Assembly (NCBI GenBank): GCA_015067895.1
Contig: SVLP01000039.1
Span: forward strand, 1-20,998
DNA: 20,998 nt
Direction of reading: 5' to 3'
Source: Oscillospiraceae bacterium
GTDB taxonomy: Bacteria > Bacillota_A > Clostridia > Oscillospirales > Oscillospiraceae
Shown: piece after piece, positions 12,623 through 20,900 of the stretch
How the letters are laid out: each line of letters begins with the position of its first letter
Numbering within the stretch: the first letter of the stretch is position 1
Notes under the pieces: model-generated
The model's input: only the letters and a program-made list of their open reading frames with translations
Database searches by the model: none
What the model was told of the DNA's origin: nothing
Program-made: the position numbers and the translations under genes

Positions 12623-12793
12623 ATGAATCAGAAGCGTCATCAGCAGCGGATCACGGAAGACCTGCGCCTGGATCCGGAGGCACGGCTCTGCCCCGCCTTC
12701 GACTGTACCAGCATCAAGCTCTTCGCAGCCCCCGACGAGGGGGAGATGGGCTTCCGGGTGCTGGACAACTGCGCGGAGGAGAACATGCGGTGA
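12623..12793 (+). CDS. Small protein of unknown function (56 aa)
   Basis: GAGGTGAGGATC precedes ATG. The 56 codons begin MNQKRHQQRITEDLRLDPEA and end DNCAEENMR. Codon use (strong C/G third position) matches the real genes around it, and the peptide has a plausible basic N-terminal half followed by a mixed strand-like half with three Cys (23, 28, 50). I do not recognise a family. It has no clear promoter, only a TTGACA at about 12558 without a matching -10. Its stop codon is followed immediately by the hairpin repeat at 12794-12866. Confidence 0.65.
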   Translation: MNQKRHQQRITEDLRLDPEARLCPAFDCTSIKLFAAPDEGEMGFRVLDNCAEENMR

Positions 12794-12866
12794 GAGATTG
12801 GAGAGTGGAGAGTGAAGATTGGAGATACGCCTGATCTCAACTCTCCACTCTTCAATCTCCAATCTC
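12794..12866. repeat. Purine-rich long hairpin repeat
   Basis: Two 33-nt arms (12794-12826 and 12834-12866) built of GAGATTGGAGAGTGGAGAG-like units are inverted copies matching at 28 of 33 positions, around a 7-nt loop. One strand is almost only G/A and the other C/T. It sits exactly between the stops of two convergent genes and may act as a bidirectional terminator or roadblock. Confidence 0.85.
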
Positions 12867-12871
12867 ATTCC

Positions 12872-13507
12872 TCAGCACATCAGCAGGAAGCCTGCGGCGA
12901 AGCACACCGTGCCCCAGCCGCTTTCGTTCATCCGGGGCGCCAATTCCTGGAGCACCACGAAGGTCATGGCTCCGGCGGCGAAGCCCAGAAGCAGGGGCAT
13001 CCATGGGGTCATCACGGCGGAAAAGGCCATCATCAGCCCGGCGGCCATGGGCTCCACGGCCCCGCTGAGGACTCCGGCAGCGAAGGCCCGCTTCCGGCTG
13101 ACGCCCAATGCCAGCAGGGGAACTGCCGCCACGGCCCCGTCGGGGATGTTCTGCAATGCGATGCCCAGGGTCAGCCCGGCGGACTCCCCGGCACCCACGG
13201 CCATGCCCTCGGGGATGTTATGGAGCACCACCGCCAGCATCAGCGCGGCCCCCGGCGACAGGCGCGCGCCGGGGATCCTGCCGGGGATCAACAGCGCAGT
13301 CAATCCCAGAGCGAAGCCCGCCAGTGCCCCTCCCCTGCCCGACTCCAATGCCGGCAGCAGCAGATTCCACAGGCAGGCCGCGATCATCGCGCCCCCCGCC
13401 GCCCCAGCCAATGCCGCGTTCCACCGCCGGGAGCCCATGGGCACCCCCAGAGCCGCCCCAGCTCCCAGTGCCGTCCCAAAAAAGGGTGCCAGCAAACCAA
13501 ACCACAT
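12872..13507 (-). CDS. ZIP-family divalent metal transporter (GufA-like), short form
   Basis: The protein has 211 residues and about seven or eight hydrophobic segments. The fourth-helix metal site is HNIPEG (96-101; His96, Asn97, Glu100). The fifth-helix site is QNIPDG (119-124), where GufA-type members usually have E at the D position. SGAVEPMAAGL (148-158) is the conserved sixth-helix motif. The cytoplasmic loop before helix 4 is very short (GRIPGARLSP, no His cluster), which makes the protein 30-50 residues shorter than many ZIPs. It likely imports Zn2+, Fe2+ or Mn2+ across the inner membrane. The ribosome binding site is weak (GAAGGGAAG). It lies after the YibE/F gene, behind a terminator, and no strong promoter is seen. 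Confidence 0.9.
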   Translation of the reverse strand: MWFGLLAPFFGTALGAGAALGVPMGSRRWNAALAGAAGGAMIAACLWNLLLPALESGRGGALAGFALGLTALLIPGRIPGARLSPGAALMLAVVLHNIPEGMAVGAGESAGLTLGIALQNIPDGAVAAVPLLALGVSRKRAFAAGVLSGAVEPMAAGLMMAFSAVMTPWMPLLLGFAAGAMTFVVLQELAPRMNESGWGTVCFAAGFLLMC

Positions 13508-13565
13508 ACAAACCGCTTCCCTTCGTCAGAATTTCCAGTCTGTTTCAGGGTATGCATCAAGCGGA

Positions 13566-13597
13566 TAAAACGACACCCCCGCCGACGGCGGGGGTGT
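13566..13597 (-). terminator. Terminator of the YibE/F gene
   Basis: Perfect 11-bp stem ACACCCCCGCC/GGCGGGGGTGT (13573-13583/13587-13597). The minus strand continues CGTTTTAT. Confidence 0.87.
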
Positions 13598-13605
13598 TTG
13601 TACGT

Positions 13606-14742
13606 TTATCCCTTTTTGCCGAAGCTCACCGCGCAGATGGCGGCGGTCAGGGGCACCGCCAGCATGACACCGATGGAGCTGGCCACCGCGGAGATCGCCT
13701 CCAGGCTCATGTAGGAGGAGCTCAAAAGCTGCCAGGGCTGGAGTCCCAGGGAGTAGATGTAGACGACGAGGGTCAGACCGCTGCCCAGGATGGCCAGGAT
13801 CAGGGTGTTGGTCATGGTGCCCACCATATCCCGGCCGATGTTCATGCCGCTTTTCATCAGCTCCTTCGCCGTCAGATCGGGGTTCACCCGGGTCAGCTCC
13901 TGGATGGCCGAGGAGATGCTCATGGCCACGTCCATCACCGCGCCCAGGGCACTGACGATGACACCCGCCGTGACCAGGCCGGAAATGCCGATGCCGCTTT
14001 CGCCGGTCTGGCGCAGCTGGAGCAGGGCCTCGGCGTACTCCTGGCGGTAGCCGTCGATGCGCAGAGCGCTCTGAGCCAGCAGGCCGAAGACGGTGGCCAG
14101 CGCGATTCCCGCCAGGGTGCCGAGACACGCACATACGGTCTTCTTATCTACGCCGCCCAAAATGACGAAGGTCGCCGCCGTCACCAGCACCGAGATCAGG
14201 AAGGTGGTGGGGATCGTGGGCCATCCGGAAAGCAGCAGGGGCAGCAGGATAAAGATCAGTGCCGCCACCGTCAGCCCCAGGCTCACCAGGCTTTTCAGTC
14301 CCACCTTTCCTCCGACCAGCACCGTCACGATCAGGAAGGCCGCCGCCACCAGCAGCAGACCGGGGAACCGGTCATATTCATAGACATAGCAGCGCACCGT
14401 ACCGTCTTCATAGGTGCTCAGACCCACGGTCACGCCGTCGCCCACCTCCATGGGTGCGCCGTAGATGGGGCCCACGGTGTTGTCGGCCATCATCTGCTGC
14501 CCGGCATACCGTCCCGTCTTCACCCGGACGATGAGGGTCTGGTTGCCCCGGAAATGCTCCTCGGACACGGGGTCAGCCTCGGTGGAATCGGACAGGATCT
14601 GCTCCACCACCGCATTTTCGTATTCCATATATTCCGCCGCCTCGGGCCCGGGCTCCCGGGTCGGATGGGCGATCACAAAAAGCCCGGCAAAGACCGCCAG
14701 CACCAAAAGCAGCACCAGCGGGGAGATCCATCGTTTTTTCAT
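13606..14742 (-). CDS. YibE/F-family multipass membrane protein
   Basis: In this 378-residue protein, an N-terminal membrane segment (6-25) is followed by an external beta-rich domain (about 30-125: VVEQIL, QTLIVRVKTGRYAGQ, VGDGVTVGL) of the kind that precedes the membrane part of YibE/F proteins. Seven or so membrane helices follow (128-145, 148-170, 179-197, 202-224, 252-275, 310-330, 346-374). GAVMDVAMSISSAIQEL (267-283) and GMNIGRDMVGTMTNTLILA (299-317) are the family's conserved stretches. The molecular function is unknown, and transport is often assumed. I start at 14742 (MKKRW) because GGAGGAACTGCC lies just before it. The open frame to 14784 crosses the promoter. Confidence 0.92.
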   Translation of the reverse strand: MKKRWISPLVLLLVLAVFAGLFVIAHPTREPGPEAAEYMEYENAVVEQILSDSTEADPVSEEHFRGNQTLIVRVKTGRYAGQQMMADNTVGPIYGAPMEVGDGVTVGLSTYEDGTVRCYVYEYDRFPGLLLVAAAFLIVTVLVGGKVGLKSLVSLGLTVAALIFILLPLLLSGWPTIPTTFLISVLVTAATFVILGGVDKKTVCACLGTLAGIALATVFGLLAQSALRIDGYRQEYAEALLQLRQTGESGIGISGLVTAGVIVSALGAVMDVAMSISSAIQELTRVNPDLTAKELMKSGMNIGRDMVGTMTNTLILAILGSGLTLVVYIYSLGLQPWQLLSSSYMSLEAISAVASSIGVMLAVPLTAAICAVSFGKKG

Positions 14743-14774
14743 GGCAGTTCCTCCAGATTCGCATTCTTTCCTAA

Positions 14775-14803
14775 ACGATACCATCCCCCGACGCCGTTGT
14801 CAA
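14775..14803 (-). promoter_or_regulatory. Promoter of the YibE/F gene
   Basis: -35 TTGACA (14798-14803), 17-bp spacer ending in TGG, -10 TATCGT (14775-14780). Confidence 0.75.
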
Positions 14804-14878
14804 GCTGTGGGAGTTTCGTCAAATTTCCTTTGCCGCCGGTAAAATTTCACAAAAATGGTAGCATCCTGCATCGCTTTA

Positions 14879-14887
14879 TGGTATGAT
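14879..14887 (+). promoter_or_regulatory. Extended -10 promoter of the large secreted protein
   Basis: TGGTATGAT (TG-n-TATGAT), with a poor -35. It lies about 53 bp before the ATG at 14941 and diverges from the YibE/F promoter. Confidence 0.55.
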
Positions 14888-14940
14888 GATACTGGAAATC
14901 TGCGCCATACCAAAAGCGCAAAATAAAAAGGAGGAAACAT

Positions 14941-17900
14941 ATGAAGCATTCCAACTTCAGCAGATTCCTGTCTGTGATGCTGGCTCTGGTCATGGTTCTG
15001 TCCATGATTCCCGCCACCGTCTTCGCCAGTGATTCTGCGGTCTACAGCCAGATCACCTCTGCCGAGGAACTGACCACCGGCAAGTACGTTCTGGTCGTGG
15101 ACTCCGGCTTTGCCCCCACCGTCCTCGACGGCAGCTGGGTGCTGGCCGAAGCCGTCACCGCTGCTGACGGCACCATCACCGCCCCCGCCGCCAATCTGGT
15201 GTGGGACATCACCGTCGATGGAGACACCGTCAAGCTGACGGACTCCAACGGCATCACCATTGCCCCCAAGGGCGGCAACAACAACGGCATCCTCTCCGGC
15301 GACTACAGCTGGAGCGTCACCTGCGAGAACGGCACCTTCCGTTTCTGGGGTCAGGGCAGCGATACCGTCGTTCTGGCCAGCAACAAGAGCTCCGCCAACA
15401 AGTTCCGCGGCTACAAGACCGCCACCGTCTCCGGCAACGCCGCCGGTTACCCCAGCTACTTCACCCTGTACAAGCTGGCTGAGGGCACCGTGGTGGAGCC
15501 CTCCGAGCCCATCGAGACCGAGCCTGTCGTCACCGAGCCTGTTGTGACGGAGCCTGTTGAGGTCGAGCGGGTCACCGGTGTCGTCACCGACCTGACCACC
15601 CTTCAGGACGGCGACTCCATCGTCATCTTCAACCCCGCCAACGGCAAGTCCCTGTCCTCCAACTACTCCGGTTACTACAACGGCGCTTCCGATGTGGCTC
15701 TGGAGGGCGGTGCCCTGACCGGCTACACCGATGCCGACGTCTGGACGCTGGGCATCAATGCCGACGGCACCTACACCTTCGCGACCGCCGCCGGTCAGAA
15801 GATCTCCATGGGCACCAGCTTCACCAGCATGCCCCTGGACGATGTGAACACCGACTGGAACATCATCGCCTCCAACACCGAGGGCTGCTTCTACATCGAG
15901 AACCCCGCCCGGGGTGCCTACATGGAGTACCAGCCCAGCTACGGCACCTGGAGCGGCTATTACAGCATCAACGACGAAAGCCTGTTCGCCCAGCAGCTGT
16001 ACCTGATCGTGGAGGGCAGCGAGCCCGTCGATCCCGAACCCACCGACCCCGTGGATCCCGAGCCCTCTGAGCCCGAGGTGCCCGAGGTGGAGACTGCCGC
16101 CTACATGACCGAGGCTCCCAAGAACGGCGACACCATCCTGATCTACCACCCCAACAGCACCTCCGTCCTGGGCTCCGCCGCCTCCGGCAAGAAGCTGGCC
16201 GCTGTCACCGCCGCTGCCGAGAACGGTGCCATCGCCCTGGCCGATGGTATGGCTCAGCTGCTGGTCACCGTGGAGAACGAGCAGTACATCTTCACCCTGG
16301 ATGGCAAGTACCTGACCTCCGCCGAGACCGGCAACGGCCTGAGCTTCGCCGAGGAGCTGACCGACATGGGCCGCTGGACGCTGGAGCTCCAGGACGACGG
16401 CAAATGGGTCATCATGAACGTGGGCGCCAACTACAACGGCAACCACAACCAGGCTCTGGAGTACTACAACGGCTTCACCACCTACGGCTTCAAGTCCGGC
16501 AACGCCGCCTACCTGTTCGATCTCTACCTGGTGGAGGCTGCCAAGCAGGAGGGCATCGTCACCGAGCTCCATGAGGGCGACACCGTCGTCATCTTCAACC
16601 CCGCCCACATGAAGGCCATGTCCACCGAGTACATCGGCTTCTACAACCTGGGCACCGATGTGGCGCTGTCGGGCGGCAAGCTGACCGGCTGGACTGCCGC
16701 CGATGTCTGGACTGTGGGCGTCAACGCCGACGGCTCCTACACCTTCGCAACCGCTGACGGCAAGAAGCTCTCCATGGGCACCAGCTACTCTTCCATGCCC
16801 CTGGACGATGTGAACACCGCCTGGAGCATCGAGACCGCCAAGACCGAGAACTGCTTCTACATCAAGAACGTGGCCCGCGGTGTCTACGTGGAGTGGTACG
16901 CAGACAAGGGTAACTGGTCTTCCTACTACAACAACAGCAACGAGGCTCTGTTCGCCCAGCAGTTCTACCTGGTCGTCGAGGGCAGCGAGCCCGAGACCAC
17001 CCTGCCCGCTGAGGGCGATCAGGTCGTCCTGTACAACCTGGATGCCCAGGGCGTTCTGGCCAACGAGAACGACACCCAGAGCATCGAGAATGCCCTGACC
17101 GTCGTCACCGACGGCGTTGCCGCTCCCGCCAACGGCGGCGTGGTCTTCACCGTCTCCAAGAACGGCAATTACTACCGCTTCTACAACGAGACCTACGGCT
17201 ACCTGTGCTCCAACGGCACCGGCAACAACGCCTTCTACACCCAGGAGGTCTCCGAGGACGCCGACTGGGCCCTGCACGAGGGCAAGTCCGGCGGCTGGAA
17301 CCTGGAGTCCCGCACCGCCAAGTTCAACGGCACCTACAGCCAGTACCTGGAGTACTACGCCGACTCCTACAAGACCTACTCCATGTACAATGTCACCAAT
17401 TATGACATTTACGAGTTCTTCTTCTACCCCGTGGCCGAGGGCGTGAACCTGACCGGCGGCATCGTCAATGTGCCCACCGTGGTCTTCGGCACCCTGCCCG
17501 ATGCCTTCGTGGGCGCGGACTACACCTTCACCGTCACCGTCGACGCCGTCTTCGGCGTGGAGACCATGACCGTCAAGGTGGGTGATACCGTCCTGACCGC
17601 CAACAACGACGGCTCCTACACCATCCCCGCCGAGCTGGTTGCAGGCGAGAGCCTGACCATCACCGTCGAGGGCGTGGACACCAAGGGCGCTGCCTTCTCC
17701 GGCACCGCCGCCGTCACCGTCAAGGACGAGCCCGTCATCGAGTCCGTCTCCCCCGCCGCCAACTCCCAGACCCTGGACAACAAGCGGCCCACCATCTCCG
17801 CCGTCATCGCCAACGCCGGTGAGAACGCCGTCGTCACCATGACCGTCAATGGCGAAGCTGTTGAGGCTGTCTACGCTGACGGCATCGTCTCCTGGACTTC

Positions 17901-20900
17901 CGAGACCGACATGGCCGACGGCCGCACCACCGTCACCGTCACCGTGACCCGGGCCGACGGCAAGACCGCCGAGAAGACCTGGAGCTTCACCGTGGGCGAG
18001 GCGCAGTTCAGCCTGTACTTCGGCCAGCTCCACTCCCACACCACCTACTCCGACGGCTCCGGCTCCCTGGAGTCCGCCCTGAATTACATCGGCTCCCTGC
18101 CCGAGAGTGCGAACGTGGACTTCGTGGCCTTCACCGACCACTCCAACTACTTCGACACCACCGGCTCCGCCAACCCCGAGGGTGCTCTGTATGACATGAG
18201 CCTGGCCTCCGCTTCCAGCCAGGATATGTGGAACGAGTACAAGGGTGCCATCGCCGCCTTCAACAAGAACAGCTCCGACGTGGTCGCCATCGGCGGCTTC
18301 GAGATGACCTGGTCCGGCGGCCCCGGCCACATCAACACCTTTGCCACCCCCGGCATCGTCTCCCGCAACAACAGTGTCCTGAACAACAAGACCGCCGACG
18401 CCGGCATGAAGGCCTACTACGCCCTGCTGAGCCAGCCGGAGGGCATCGACTCCATCAGCCAGTTCAACCACCCCGGCACCACCTTCGGCAACTTCACCGA
18501 CTTTGCCTACTGGGATGCCCTGATCGACACCCGCATCCAGCTGGTGGAGGTCGGCAACGGCGAGGGCCAGGTTGGCGCTGGCGGCTACTACCCCAGCTAC
18601 GAGCAGTACACCATGGCTCTGGACAAGGGCTGGCACGTGGCTCCCACCAACAACCAGGACAACCACAAGGGCAAGTGGGGCAACGCCAACGACGCCCGTG
18701 ATGTGGTTCTGACCGACGACTTCTCTGAGGAGGGCATCTACGAGGCCATCCGCGCCTACCGGGTCTACGCCACCGAGGACAGAAATCTGGAGCTGGGCTA
18801 CACCGTCAACGGCTTCGTTCTGGGCTCCATCATCGAGGAAGTCCCCGAGGTGCTGAACTTCGAGGTCACCGTCTTCGATCCCGATTCCTCCGACTCCATC
18901 TCCAAGGTCGAGGTCATCGTCAACTCCGGTAAGGTCGCCCATGTCTGGGACGATCCCGCTGAGCTGACCTCCGGCGTGCTGACTGCCGCTCTGGCTCCCG
19001 ACTATTCCTACTACTACCTGCGCGTCACCCAGGGCGACGGCGACATCGCGGTCACCGCTCCCGTCTGGGTGGGCGAGACCCTGAAGCTGGGCATCTCCGC
19101 CGTCGAGTGCGGCACCTCCACCCCCGTCACCGGCGAGGAGCTGACCATCTCCACCACCCTGTTCAACTCCGAGGTCACTGAGGCCTCCGTCAAGTCCGTC
19201 ACTTACACCGTCGGCTCCCAGGTTCTGGCCGTCGACACCACCGGCTACACCATCCCCGCCTCCGGCAATACCACCGTCGCCTTCAACTATACCCCCGAGG
19301 TCGCCAAGGTCATGAACGTGACCGTCACCGCCATCGTGGAGCTGGACGGCGTGGAGTACACCTTCTCCATGGACGTGGAGCTGGATGTCCAGGATGCCAG
19401 CAAGCTGGTCTACATCGGCATCGACGCTTCCCACTACAACGAGTACGTCAACGGCAACTACAAGGATTCCATGGGCAACTTCGGCAATCTGGCCGCCGGT
19501 TACTCCGTGCGCACCGTGCAGCTGAACACCAGCGAGGATCTGATCGCCGCCTGCGATAACGACAAGTACGTGGCTCTGATCCTGACCGCTCCTTCCCGCC
19601 GTCTGGCCGCCGCCCAGGCCGATCCCAAGGTCTACACCGCCGATGAGCTGAAGGCCATCACCGCCTTCAACGCCAATGGCGGCACCGTGATCCTGGCCGG
19701 CTGGTCTGACAACTACGAGAACTACGACGTCATCCAGTCCAACGAAGCTATCGTGCACATGGCCGCCGCCCAGAACGCCGTTCTGGAGGCTCTGGGCTCT
19801 TCCCTGCGCATCGGCGACGACGCCACCTACGACGATGTCCGCTCCGCCGCCGACGGCGTGGACAAGTGGAGACTCTACTTCAACACCTACGGCGACAACT
19901 TCCTGACCGAGGGCGTTGAGTACGATGCCGAGCATCCCTACGACCGGATGTACACCGAGGTCTTCAGCCACTACGGCGGCGCCACCGTCTACGCTGTGGA
20001 TGAGACCGGAACCGCAACCTCCACCCTGCCCGCCACTGTCAGCCCCGTGGTCTTCGCCCATGCCTCCACCTACTCCGTGGACGTGGACAAGGACGGCCTG
20101 GGCGGCAGCGACATCCCCAAGTATGCCTACACCGAGGGTGATGACCGCCTGCTGGTCATGGGTATGGAGCAGCTCGACGGACAGGGCCTGATTATCGTCT
20201 CCGGTGCCGCCTTCATGAGCAACTTCGAGGTGCAGGCCACCATCGAGGACTCCGGCTCCGAGAAGAACTACTCCAACTACCGCATCTGTGAGAATCTGGT
20301 GAATCACCTGAACCCCGTCACCGTCACCGACATCGCCGACGTCCAGGCCCAGGTGGAGGAGGGCGTCAAGTACACCATCGAGGGCGTCATCACCTCCAAT
20401 GCCAGCGGCTATGACAAGGACACCGCCTTCTTCGACTGCATCTACCTGCAGGACGAGACCGCCGGTATCAACGCCTTCCCCGTGGCCGGCAACTTCAAGA
20501 TCGGCGACAAGGTTCGCATCACCGGCACCACCTCCTCCTATCAGGGCGAGCGCCAGATCTCCGTCACCGAGATCACCCTGATCTCTGAGGGCAATGAGGT
20601 CGCCCCCATCGAGATCACCGCCGCTGAGCTCAACGACGGCTCCGTCCTGGGCTCCCTGGTCACCCTGAAGGGCATCGTGGAGTCCTTCGAGTACGCCAAC
20701 GGCCTGATCCAGACCATCATGGTCAAGGATGAGAAGGGCGAAACCGGCCGCATCTTCATCGACGGCTACATCACCACCTCCTACGATGTGGAGAACCTGA
20801 CCGTCGGTTGCGAGATCACCGTCACCGGCCTGGCCTCCTACGACAATTCCTTCGACGGCCCCGCTCCCAGAATCCGCGTCCGCGACCGTAAGGACGTGGT

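Noticed and set aside
14800..20307. A 1,835-codon open frame on the minus strand, antisense to the large secreted protein
   Set aside because: Its codons are in register with those of the sense gene, so it stays open simply because the sense gene does not use TTA, CTA (Leu) or TCA (Ser) codons there. Its translation is a Gly/Val/Asp/His-rich string without domains, and no ribosome binding site or signal supports it. The sense frame has a signal peptide and conserved domains.
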